Shown here: piece by piece, positions 46,331-57,319 of the stretch
How the letters are laid out: every line of letters starts with the position of its first letter
Numbering within the stretch: the first letter of the stretch is position 1
The notes under the pieces: generated by a model
Databases searched by the model: none
Seen by the model: only the letters and a program-made list of their open reading frames with translations
What the model was told of the DNA's origin: nothing
Assembly (NCBI GenBank): GCA_000328965.1
Contig: KB205940.1
Coordinates: 1,008,292-1,072,291, forward strand
Length of the DNA: 64,000 bases
Direction of reading: 5' to 3'
Origin: Ascocoryne sarcoides NRRL 50072
Lineage: Eukaryota; Ascomycota; Leotiomycetes; Helotiales; Gelatinodiscaceae
Position numbers and translations under genes: made by a program

Positions 46331-47845
46331 TTTATTCTCCGCTCGCAGTAAAACAATCTCGATCGATTATGATATAAGAAAAGAGTGTACAAAGTAGGTT
46401 GGTAGAGCTTTCTACGACAAAAGGGATCGTGAACGGTGCTGCCTCGTGAGACTCGTCATCGCCACACCGTGTACTTAGACAATCTCATGATCGACGAATC
46501 ATGACATGGGGGGGGCAGAAGGACTTACCTTTGACTGCCACCACAGGCATTGTGAATAGATCGAAGCCCGCCTCGAAGAGAATGTTCTGAAGAGGAAAAG
46601 AAGCGGAAGATCCAAGATATATAAAAGCAGAGAGGAGCTTACGACACGCCGAGCAGGGCGTCAATTGAAGCCTTATGATATTCACAATCAGCGTACCGCG
46701 CTAACCCACCCTAGTGTGGCGTAGTACGCTGTAGGCTGATAAGCGCCCTTTGGCCACCACCAGCTCCATCTTAGCGGGGCAAGAGAAGGCCGATAAGGAT
46801 TCAGCAACGCAAATGTTGGTTTGACCAGTGCCCCGTTGAGAAATTAAGATCACAGAGTAGACGAACGAATCTCTCCTCTGTTGATATATGCCCGATAGTT
46901 GATATACACAGATTCGAAGTTTTCGAATACCCGTTTTGGGGGAGAGGGGACCGCTCTATGCAAGTTACGTAGAGCTCGGAGGGTCTGCACAAGGAGGGCG
47001 GGCATAAAACCCCTGAACCCCAGCGTTATGCAAGGGCAAGACGTCTTGAAGTGCTTTTGAATGCAGATATGCCGCTATTCTTCCCTTCCCTAGTTTATTG
47101 CTAAAGAGCGGGGCAATGTCTCCAAGTCGTCCTGGAGTGAAACATCGGCCTCTATTTGATAGTAGGTGTTTCGTTTCGCCTCCATTTCAAGAGAACCAGT
47201 GACTCTCGCGTCCTCAAACCTAGGAGTTCATCTTTCAAGCGGACCCCTTCGGCTTTGGCGGAAGGGAAATCTCCCGAAAGCATGAAGAAAATTCGCCGGA
47301 TCAAGCGTTTATCCTGCGGGCATTGCCCTGTAATATTGAATCAGAGCGAGTTGCTTCGAGTGACATACTTCCATAGTCGCTTGTGAACGAACTAGCGTTG
47401 CGCTATTGGCCGCCTTCCACCTGACATCTAACTCTCATTCGAACAACCTGCCCTACTCCACGCATTGATGTTCAAGTCCACGAGGGCCGAACCCTTATTT
47501 GGTTGAAATTAATCCCGAGTTCTCTTCATATGACCTTAGGCCCGCGTGCACTTCTCGCTATGTCCATAGCAATCTAGGCTCCTAGAAAGTTTTTGGTATT
47601 TCATTGAAATATGCACGGCGATGTTGGGAAACTTGACTCGGATATTCTAGCTCCTCCAGAGTCCGTGAAGCAATCAGAGGTTCCAAGTAAATGGAATTGC
47701 CAAAGCAATGCTAATAAAGGCATATCTGGTATCCTTCAGACAAGTCAATCCAACCAAGCATGATATCTATGCTCCAGATTTAAGCTGAAGCTTGACTTTT
47801 AGATGTGTATGGCAAGTCCGCCGGCTCCTGTCTTTCCAGTTTCCC
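46331..47845. other. Spacer, no supported gene
   Basis: About 1.5 kb. On the minus strand ATG at 46550 begins seven codons followed by a good donor (GTAAGT at 46528), which might be an untranslated or alternative first exon of the gene ending at 45115, but I could not find a matching in-frame acceptor. Otherwise no coding signal. Confidence 0.5.
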
Positions 47846-48688
47846 TCAAATGGTCGGTGTTGCCGCTTTGTCTGTGACTTTCGACGTATGTGCATCCTCC
47901 CTTTCAACAATTACACATTCTTCCTCCTCTGATTTCCTTTTTTCCTTCTCCAAGGCTTCCGAGTAATCTCCCCAGAGCTGCTCTACCGGCCTGCCGAGTA
48001 GCTCCGTCCAGAAACTCTTTTCTTCGTATCGTTGTATCCTCAATTTCTCGTTCATCCTTCTAATTGTGCCCTTACCAAACCTCTTTTCCAGATATTCAAG
48101 GAAGTAACCGGTATGTTGGTAACCCGCATCCCACTTCCCACCTGCCTCCTTCTTCCAATGCGGAGGACTGAGATCTGCATTCAATCGTACCCAGTCCGCA
48201 ATACCTTCAATCAAGCCTCCTGGACATGTGCCGAACGCGCTGTATTGATAACAATGAACCATTTCATGGGTCAAAACTCCCAATATTTCATGCGCCTTCC
48301 TTGAAGCATCAATTCCATGAATGTAGTCGAGGGAGAAATGTATCTCCTTGTGGTCGTCGTCTAAATCGCTGCCAGTGGTGTAAGCCACCCCTCCCATGGA
48401 CCGAAGAATTAGGGTAACAGAGCGAGTAGAAGGAACTGTGGTGGTAGGCGAGTCTGGAGATTCATAGAGGAGGGAGAGGACATTCTGCACCGAAGTTGCA
48501 AGCGCCTTGCTGGCGACGACTGCCTCAAGGAACACCTGGGCTCCATCATGGTTGAGATCACGGATCTCTAAGCGTAGTTTGGGTAGTGAAAACGTTGGCT
48601 TTTGGGGAGTAGGGGCAGCTTTGGGAAGGGATTGGGCCGGGAAGAAGACCAAGGGAGGGAGAGGTGTGGTCGCAGGGGAACTGGGCAT
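47846..48688 (-). CDS. Basic secretory protein (BSP) family metallopeptidase-like protein
   Basis: Single-exon protein of 280 aa. The diagnostic segment is LTHEMVHCYQYSAFG, with zinc-type HExxH at His141, Glu142 and His145, followed by GGLIEGIADWVRL, which is typical of the plant basic secretory protein/PF04450 family of putative peptidases. Upstream, LRLEIRDLNHDGAQVFLEAV matches the family's N-terminal strand-helix. The N-terminus is Pro-rich with no hydrophobic core, so unlike plant members it lacks a visible secretion signal. The C-terminus (about 245-280) is charged and disordered. Catalysis has been doubted for some members of the family, so activity is only inferred. It is divergent from CLASP, 450 bp apart. 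Confidence 0.85.
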   Translation of the reverse strand: MPSSPATTPLPPLVFFPAQSLPKAAPTPQKPTFSLPKLRLEIRDLNHDGAQVFLEAVVASKALATSVQNVLSLLYESPDSPTTTVPSTRSVTLILRSMGGVAYTTGSDLDDDHKEIHFSLDYIHGIDASRKAHEILGVLTHEMVHCYQYSAFGTCPGGLIEGIADWVRLNADLSPPHWKKEAGGKWDAGYQHTGYFLEYLEKRFGKGTIRRMNEKLRIQRYEEKSFWTELLGRPVEQLWGDYSEALEKEKRKSEEEECVIVEREDAHTSKVTDKAATPTI

Positions 48689-49140
48689 GATGGAAGGAAA
48701 GAAGGCTGAACCAGAGTGGAAATCCGATCAATGATAGAAGAAGACGTAGATATCTAAAAAGTGTTTATCGGATGAAAATACGAAGAATAATTGGCGTCTC
48801 GAAGTTCAAGATATATTACGGTGGGATTGGTCCAGGCGACGCGCACCTCAGTCCGAGCGGCAACCTGCAGGGATCGCCGTGCCCATTAGCGTGTCAGCGT
48901 GTTTTCCCGTAACAACCACTGTTGTTTTCATAGACGAATTGCTCCCGAGACCTTTTGGCCATATCACAGTTCTTGTTGGTAAGTCTTCAATTCTTGCCTT
49001 TGCATCCTCTTCTTCTTCTTCTTTCAATTCTCACCATCGCTATCAGGCTACAATACGTCGAATATCGCAAACTTCATACCAAGCGGCCGATCTAATAGTC
49101 TTCTCCAGGGGCTATACCATCTCGAAACCCCGCCTTGAAA
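48689..49140. promoter_or_regulatory. Divergent promoter region, BSP peptidase and CLASP
   Basis: A 452-bp interval between outward-facing starts. Pyrimidine-rich TTCTTCTTCTTC tract near 49005-49025 on the CLASP side resembles fungal core promoters. No other element was assigned. Confidence 0.55.
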
Positions 49141-52100
49141 ATGGGCGAAAAAGTCAACGAAGAGCAAGTCGCATCTCTGCTAGCTATACTCCGAATCGAT
49201 GCTTCTATCGATGCAAAAGTCAACCTCCTCAATAATGTCAAGTCCGGCATCAAACAGAACAATATCCCGGAGCCATGCATCGTTCCTCTCTTCGAAGCTA
49301 CGAGGACGGCAATGACATCGCAGCATGCAGCCATTGTCAATGCTGGATTCTCCTCTTTAAACCATCTTCTCACTAGATTGACTCGACAAGAACCCAAGCA
49401 TATTGCAAAAGAGGCTGGCCGAACACTACCCCTGGTTATCGAGAAGATTGGGGATCCAAAGGATAAATACCGGCAGCTTGCAGCGCAATGCCTGACAACT
49501 TTTTGGAAAATAGCGCCCTTGGATGTAGAGAGAATTGTCAAGAATGCTGGCCTGGTTGGTAAGAATCCTAGGATGAAGGATGCTTCAATGAATTGGCTTC
49601 TTCAGGTACGCAGGCAGCAACATCGGACTTGTTTATGATACTAACATAGATATATAGATGAACCAAGAGCATGGAATGCCTTTCAAGAGCTTTGTTACTA
49701 CTTTAATGGACCTCCTCGAAGATGCGGATGGTATGGTGAGGGATACTGCCAGAAATACAGTTATTGCACTCTTTCAAGATGCGCCAAATGCAGCGAAGTC
49801 AGATTTAAAGAGACAGTTAAAAAATTTCAATGTCCGCCCAGCTATAGTAGCCGCGATCACAACCCACTTAAGCCCTGGTGGTGCCGCTGAATCAACATCC
49901 AGCTCAGAATTTAACGATCCTCCTGCCCCGGTGAAGTCGTCCTTCTCGGCGAGTGTCTCGTCCATGGCGAGCGCTCGACCAGCAACACCGGTAATGGAAG
50001 CTCCGATTGAGCGCGTGGAGCCGTCTTATGTCAATACTCCACGGGAATTAGAAGAGATCTTCAAAGATATGGTGCCATACTTTGAAGGAAGAGAGTCCGA
50101 GGGGAATTGGCTGAAGCGAGAGCAGAGTTGCACAAAACTGCGCAGGTTGAATGTAGGAAATGCTCCAGATGACTTCCGCGAAGTTTTTATAGCGGGCATC
50201 AAGGGCATCCTAGATGGTATCCTCAAGGCAGTTAATTCCTTAAGGACGAGTCTTTCGAAAGAAGGGTGCGCCACAGTGCAAGAACTCGCCAGGACCTTGG
50301 GACCAGGTATGGACTCAATGGTTGAGATTCTCCTTCAGAACCTCATCAAGCTATGCGGTGGGACGAAGAAGATCAGCTCTCAGCAAGGAAACGTGACTGT
50401 TGATATCATCATTAGCAAAGTATCTTACAATATCCGGATCATGCAGCACATCTGGGCGGCTTGTCAAGACAAGAACGTGCAACCGAGAACATATGCTGCT
50501 GGATGGCTCAAGACCTTATTAAAGAAAGAAGCACACCATCAGCGAATTCTTGAACATGGTGGAGGAGCAGACATGATTGAGAAGTGTATCCGAAAGGGCC
50601 TTGCTGATGCGAACCCTAGTGTTCGAGAGGGGATGAGATCAACTTTCTGGGCCTTCGCAGTGATATGGCCGACAAAAGCAGAAGCTACCATGGCAACTCT
50701 AGATGCAACCCAGCGAAGACTCCTGGAGAACGCCCCTGATAACCCCAATTCTCCAAAGAAACCGGAGCCTACAGCAACCGCGCGACCGGGTTCAGGATTC
50801 TCCAAGAGCACAACTGGACCTCCCAGACCATCCTTGAGAGAGACCATGATGGCTCAGAAAAAGGCTGCTATGGCTAATAGGAATTTGCTAGCTCGGCCAG
50901 GGTCTGCGATGTCTACTTTCTCTCCCATGAGAACCGTCTCAAATTCTTCAACAGCTTCAGGGGGCTCTGACGCAGCGCCAGTGAGAGGACGCCCAGAAAC
51001 AAGTACAGTGTCCCATGGCGGACTTTCTGTTGCACCAATGCGACCTACCAAATTCCGACCAGCTTCACGAGCAGAGCAACCGCCGAGGCCAGCAACAGCA
51101 GGTCCTTATTCAGTTAGACGTCCAGGCCATGTTCCCAATAATAGTGATTCTCGTACAAGTCCATCTATTCGGTCGACCAAAGCGAGACCGCCAAGTGCTG
51201 CCAGTACAAGCACTCCCAAAAGAGTACCTGCACGACCTGGAACAAGTCAATCGAGTTATGCCAGCCAATCCAGTCACTCTAGCCATGCTAGTCCTGTTAG
51301 GAGTACAATTACTAGAGTTGCGCCATCTCCTCGACCTAGCCCACCAAAAGCGAAGAATACACCCGCTATTACGAGGAGACTCCCGTCATCAAGCCCGTCG
51401 AGAGCTGACGAGGAGTTAACTATGGTGGTCCCAACCCTCACAAATCTCCAGGAGCCAAAAGTAACCATTGCGCCTCCAATTATTGACTCGTCAGATGATG
51501 AGACCGTCGTGACCCCCTTGAAACCTATGAAAGTGTACGAAGATCCGTTCTCTTCCACAGATGACCAAACGACCCCAAGACCAGCCATCAGTACGTCTGT
51601 ACTCGAAGAAGTTCAAATAAACGAGGATGTCCCATTTTTGTCAAGAAACGGCATGGACGGTGCCGAATCGACCAAGACCCCCATCATGTCGCCTGATAAA
51701 TTCAAGCAGGGCTCACGATTACTAGACAGTGGTATTAACAAAATCAAGGCCCAGTCACTCGATGTCCACGGTTTCCGAAAACTTCAGGGAATGATTCGAG
51801 ATAACAAGGCGGCTTTCTCCGATGACAAGTTTGACGTGTTACTTCTTGGTCTCTTTGGGTACCTGGAAGCACCCCTGGCCTCTCTCTCACCTGAAAGGGT
51901 CCAAGATGTCAAGGCCCAAATCTTGGCAACCATCAAATTGATGTACAAGAAAGACCGTGAAGCTTTCCCGCCCCACGTCCCCAAGGGCCTCGCATCAATC
52001 CTCGTGACGAGAAGCAACTACGATGCACGTTCTCACATCGTCGCAGGGCTTGAACTCCTTGCTGACGATCTGATCACGCTCGCGGATCCTAAACTCACCG

Positions 52101-52447
52101 TGTCGGCCATCACGAGCCAACTCCAGACTAAGGAAATGTCTCTCGAGGGCTGCAGGACGCTTAGTATGGGTTTACATATCCTCACCGAGTTGTTGGATGT
52201 GAAGAAGGAATTCAAGCCTAGTGACGAGGAGGTTGCTAAGATGGGGGATCTGGCGGCGAGGTGTCTGGAGAGCAGCGAGAGCGCGGTGAGGATGGATGCG
52301 GTGAAGTTGTGTGTTGCTATCCATGGGCGGGTGGGCGAGGGGAAGTTCTGGGGTGCGTTGGGCGGGGTGAAAGATGATCCAAAGAGTTTGATCACGTATT
52401 ATATCGTGAAGAGGGAGAGGGAGAGGGAAGCGATGGTGGCTAGTTGA
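49141..52447 (+). CDS. STU1: CLASP family microtubule-associated protein (Stu1)
   Basis: Microtubule plus-end and spindle-stabilising protein, 1084 aa. Exons are 49141-49605 and 49658-52447, joined in phase 0 with an ACTAAC branch site. The N-terminal 250 residues form HEAT/TOG repeats (PLVIEKIGDPKDKYRQLAAQ, MDLLEDADGMVRDTARN). A second TOG unit, about 300-510, has the CLASP_N signatures WLKREQSCTKLRRL and ARTLGPGMDSMVEILL. Residues about 520-800 are a basic Ser/Pro/Arg-rich linker (SARPATPVM-like, RPGTSQSSYASQSSHSSHAS) of the type that binds microtubules. A C-terminal helical repeat covers about 850-1080. The start is the first in-frame ATG. Yeast Stu1 is larger, but filamentous-fungal members are near this length. 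Confidence 0.93.
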
Positions 52448-52775
52448 TGGGCTTGGGGCGGGGATTAATGGTGGATGTCGATGAGTTGGGTCTACAGAGA
52501 AGGGGAAAGGAGAGGAGGGGGAATTAGTGCATGGTGTACAATCTGTCTATTTCATGTAACTTTGTCCCGTTTGGGTTGTAAGTTTTTTTTTTCTCTTGGC
52601 AATAGAAAGGAGAAAGGAGTCTGGGTCGGACACGGAGAAGGAGTTGTCGTCGTCCGTTGCGTTGGACTTGGGTGAATGAATAGGAGGGAGTCGAAGAGTT
52701 GGGCGTTTTGTGTACTCTTTTGTCTCTTGGTGTCATTGCGGTGTCCCTGTACGTTACGTTACTGTACTGTGTTTG

Positions 52776-52809
52776 CGGTGGGTGGGTGGGTGGATGGATG
52801 GATGGATGG
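52776..52809. repeat. GGTG/GGAT microsatellite
   Basis: Four-base units pass from GGTG to GGAT in a compound array; a related GGAT/AGAT tract lies at about 52930-52962. Confidence 0.85.
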
Positions 52810-53161
52810 TTGTGGATAGAGCTAGGTATGATGGATTGTAACTTAGTTGGTAGAGCAGCTGAATATTAATATGATGGACTTCATTTCGTTTCAATTGTGC
52901 TTTTTGTTTTGCTTGGGGAGGAGATGGGTATGTATGGATGGATGGATAGATGGATAGATTGGTGTATTTTTTTTGGGGGGGGGGGTTTGCTTAGCCTGTC
53001 GCTTTACTATACTATACTGACTAGCTATTGGGAAGGGAGTAGAAGGTTGTGCATGGGATAGGAGAAAGCAAGAGGAGGGAGGATATTACGATTAAGGTAT
53101 TACTTGTCTGTTGTAAATTATCCCAGCATGTTTTAGGGTGTGGTGTGGTGTTGTAAGGTGG

Positions 53162-53215
53162 NNNNNNNNNNNNNNNNNNNNNNNNNNNNNNNNNNNNNNN
53201 NNNNNNNNNNNNNNN
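53162..53215. other. Assembly gap (54 N)
   Basis: Run of 54 undetermined bases flanked by TGTGGTGTGGTGTT on the left and GTTGGTGGTGTGTGTG on the right. The flanks suggest the gap is a GT-rich repeat that failed to assemble, and its true length may differ. Confidence 0.99.
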
Positions 53216-55340
53216 GTTGGTGGTGTGTGTGTAGTAGGTGGGTGGGGGGGGGGTTTGTAGCGAGAAAGGACGTATAGTACCGTAGATAACTTCCCTGAAT
53301 TGCTAGCAGAAGTTTTATTCGCTCTACTTCGATACACATTCTCTGGTTGGTTGGTCGGTCAACTATTTAAACAGCATATCTTATTTTCTATTTGTTTCGG
53401 ATTGTAAAAGATGATATGGTGTTTTTGATCTGCGGGCTCATATCGTGTTTCGAACTGGATGGTTGGTATATATGTATGCATTTAATGTATTTCATGGGAA
53501 TGAGGAGGGGTCTGGCTTTTGGGTATGAGTGGGGGGAAGGTAGCTTCAGCGAGGGGGGGTCGTGATGAGTTAGGTTAGTTGGTTGGATCGTAGGTTAGAT
53601 TAGATTGGGGAATAAATGCAACACGCAATTATCACAGTGAGAGGGAAGGAAGACTTGAATTGAAAGGGAGAGCAGGGGAGGGATTTGGATATTACTTGTT
53701 TGGAGAGAGGTGTATGCCATCTTATGTAAGCAACGTCAAATGCAATAGGCAGACTTGGCTGTTGGTTAGTATTGGCAATAGTCTCGAGTGAGAGTTACCG
53801 GTATCTAGGTAGTAACACGGCACTAACTATGTTGCGCTAAGACCAAGCCAAGCCCGAGAGGTTCGAGAGGTCAGGTCGGGAGGATAATGGAATCGTGTGG
53901 CGCAAAAGAAGACCACGCTGTCCACAATTATCCCTTTTTGTGGCAATCGCTACGATTATGCTTATTATTAACAACAAGTGGATAAATTGCGGTTGGCAGA
54001 TGCGGATTTAGCATCAACACCCCCTTGGTTGCGGTGCGGTGCGGCGCTCCGCCATGGCTTTGTCAGTACGGCACGTGTGGCCTGGCTGGAAGGATGACGA
54101 AGAGCAAGCGAGGAGAGGTTTCAGGGTTTTCGTGGAAGGGAGGCGTGGAGGCTGCAGCAAGCAACATTGGCAATACTCCGTGAGTAATAAGCTGACCGAT
54201 GCTGAGAGGGGGCTGATGGGATCGGAATGTTTAGTCGGCGGTGGGTTGGTGTGGGAATGTGTGTTCCTGCGTTTGTTTCATCGCCGGGAGGAGCGTTCCT
54301 GCATACCTGTTTCTGTACGGAGTACGGAGGGAGGATGAGAAAGGGCTGGCGCTTAGAGATCGATTGGCAGGGCTGCAGGTACACGCCAGGAAAAGCCATG
54401 GGATCGAGGGTTCTTTGGATGTGTAACTTGGGATGGATAGATGCGTGGCCGTGGCGTGGCTCTTTTGGGAGGTGTGGACAAGATATCGGGACCTATAGTC
54501 AGCTTGTCTATAGACTTATAGACGGTCCTTCATGGATTTAATTACGCTGCTGATCTTCAGGTTGAAGTTGTGGAGACGGCGAGTCCCCCCAACTGGGCGT
54601 TATTGGCCATCGTGTTAGTCTTGCATCGAAAACCGAGAGCTGAGGGTTTGCATGACGCGTTGTGCTATTCAGGCGGTACGCATACGGAGTTGTGGCAGAG
54701 TGCTATCAGCCTTATAGGAGGTTGGCACAGCCTCTGTCTGATACAATCCAACAATCGGGGGTAGATCGATGAAAGGCCTACCTCGTCTAGTAGTCGATCA
54801 CCTCTAGTCCTGTGAGACTCGATAGTTCTACGGAGTACATACCTGCTCTTCGGCATTAAGTGGAGGGGCTTCGGGAGACTGACTCTGAGACGCGTGCTCT
54901 CTGGATCAAAAGACTCGTGTACGCTGGTAACACCTCCACTTCGATCTGCCGAAAGGGATCCCAAGATCCTAGGCATTCCCCCCAAGAGTTGAATCGCACT
55001 ATGGTACATCTAACGTCGCGAGAACGGAGTGGTGATCCAGTGTATGCGTGCACGTGATTGCTCGACATGCCTCCGTGGTTGAGTCCCGGTACCTAGTGGT
55101 CGCGGGAGGATGATCGACGGTGGATGGCTCCATCAAGTAAGATGGCGCAAAACGTGCAAGGATCCCGATATACTGTACATAATATACAAATAGACGGAGC
55201 ATTCATACAGTCGAGCGCTTCTTGAAGGATCTGGCGGAGTATGATGGTCAAGGTGGGGGAGAAGAGATTGCCTCTTGAGAGCTCCGCTCCGGAAATGCTT
55301 GGTCCTGGACTGGCTGCTGGTTATTTGATCCAGGTGGTGC

Positions 55341-55373
55341 AATCTCAATCCCAATCCCAATCCCAATGCCAAT
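55341..55373. repeat. CCCAAT hexamer repeat
   Basis: About four tandem copies of the CCCAAT hexamer, first and last imperfect, in non-coding sequence. Confidence 0.8.
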
Positions 55374-56262
55374 TGTCAATCTTATCTCATTTCAGGGTCC
55401 TCTCATGGGCGGTGAGGGCGTGACAAGTGTGGGGGTGGGCGAAACGAACGATGAAGGAGGAGCGAAAGCCACACCATTTCTCTCTCGAGTGTTTGATGAG
55501 TGGTGAGCTGGTTTCAAGAAGCATCAGATCCCGAAGATATCCACAGCTCAGCCATCTCTCATACTATCTTATATTATTCGGGACCACGTATGGTCGATTT
55601 GACCCAGCCCATAGACCCGGGCAAATCGATCAGATAGAGTGCGGTGTACCAGCTCCCGCCACACGTCAATCATGGACCTTGCCTCGTGCTGGGCCAGAGA
55701 AATGAAGGGAGAGTGGGTGCTCGGTGGTGGTCTTCTGATAAAATCTCCGATGCAACCGACATGAACAAAGGCTTTGTATCCTCCGCAGCGACGCTCCTCG
55801 CGTGTACCAGGCAATCTTGCGAGACGATCAACACGGGCCCGTTATTTCATGAACTGGTGGAACACTGGGAAGGAAGACCACGAGGAGCGGCGTCGAGCCG
55901 AGGGCCAAGAGGGAAAGAGTCGGCCTCGATCCCGTGCCGTGCAGTTGTATATACTGTATACAGATATACAGATATACAGCAGGATAGACCGTCTCGCCAA
56001 GGGAACCGAAGCGACCAGGAGGTTGATGAGCGGGTTCGAGAAGTCAGTCGCCGACCCGGGGATTTTGGTTGTATGTGTTGTCAGACACGCCTCTTCTCCC
56101 CTTCGTCAACCTCGGTCCTCAGACCAGGCTCCCGTATGGCTGTCGGCGTGTCTACTTGAAACATCGCCAGACTCAGCCGATGTGTGAAGGAGGTGGGAGG
56201 GTTGAAGACTAACTCGTAACTTTATTAGTTCCAACCTCCGTCCTCTGCGGGCCACCACCTAA

Positions 56263-56285
56263 GGAAACCGGCGGCCAAGGTTTCC
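56263..56285. repeat. Small inverted repeat (hairpin)
   Basis: GGAAACC at 56263-56269 is the reverse complement of GGTTTCC at 56279-56285, with a nine-base GC-rich loop. It lies 40 bp left of a tandem array. No T-run follows, so a terminator role is unlikely. Confidence 0.6.
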
Positions 56286-56325
56286 GCTAGCTAGGGCTTC
56301 AGGGGCCGAGCTGAGGCTTCTTTTT

Positions 56326-56365
56326 ACAGAGATTCACAGAGATTTACAGAGATTTATAGAGATTT
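56326..56365. repeat. 10-bp tandem repeat ACAGAGATTT x4
   Basis: Four head-to-tail copies of ACAGAGATTT with one substitution in the first and one in the last. Confidence 0.9.
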
Positions 56366-57319
56366 ACACTACCCGCGGCGTATATTGCTTTTTAGCCTTT
56401 TAGACTTCGCTTCGGGCTGTTTTAGACCTTTCAGTGCACCGATGCAGACGCCCTTCAAGGCTCTCGTACACTGCTACACGGGGGCCCCTTACGGGTACCT
56501 CATCTGCGAGAGTCTTCCTTCCTGACCGCTCGCAGCTCGACCGCCCTGCATGTAACGTGAGCGCTGCTGCGAGGGCGAGAATCCGCAGTCCAGGGGGATC
56601 CGCCGACAGCGCCACACCCTCGACGGAGTATAACCACTCCCACTGTCGATGGCCCGAAAGGCTCTCGAACGTGTGCTTATCCTAGTACTTTAAGAACGAT
56701 AGACGTTAAAGAACTTCCATGGGACGGGGTTGCGACAAGACCAGCCTGGCCGTTCAGGTCCGTAAATTACGAATATTACTGCCGTGCCCTTTCAGGCTTG
56801 GCTGGTCTGGAATGTGGTGGCCCTCGTTAATCCAAGAGAGACATCCCATCCCATCCCATCCCATCAACCCTCTCCAAACTTTGCCGTTGGCCTCGAGCAT
56901 TACGAAGAATTCTCCCCAGATTCCCCTGATCCCTTTCTCCCGATCCCTTTCTCGCGCCATGCTGGCCCGCTGAAGAGCTTCGACCGTCGTCTTTCTCTTG
57001 TCGCTCCTTTCGTCTGCAGCCCAACACCATTCGACCCCCATCCCCATCCCCATCCACCGTCCAAACCTCGCTCCTCCCAATCCCCACAATTGGATCGCCT
57101 CGACTAGCCTTCGTCCCCCCCTGCGTGTGTGTACGGAAGTACGATTGATTCCTCGCGGCAACCGTGCGTCCACGACAACTAACTACCACGACCTGGAGGG
57201 AGCGCACCTCTCGATTCCATGATCTGATTCAATCGACACGCCGATACTTCTCGAGGTCGGAGACCAGCGGGCACCAGGCGAACTTACGGCGGTCTTGAGG
57301 ACCTCCCTTACGGTCCAGC

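Larger units (their letters stand above)
52448..57319. other. 4.9-kb spacer with simple repeats and an assembly gap
   Basis: No supportable gene. The left part (52448-53650) is GT/GA-rich with microsatellites and contains the gap. The right part (54000-57300) is GC-richer with many overlapping meaningless frames, a 10-bp tandem array, hexamer repeats and a small hairpin. The last 500 bp before 57320 are pyrimidine-rich, with short TCCCA and CCCAT repeats, as expected of the LIM-RhoGAP promoter and leader. Decayed repeat DNA is possible, but I found no transposase or reverse-transcriptase relics. Confidence 0.5.

Noticed and set aside
46485..46685. Possible alternative first exon (ATG at 46550 with donor GTAAGT)
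   Set aside because: The donor is good, but no in-frame acceptor joining it to the gene at 45115-46330 could be found.
55644..56187. Frames of 137 and 171 codons on the plus strand
   Set aside because: They overlap each other in different phases within repeat-rich DNA and match nothing I know.
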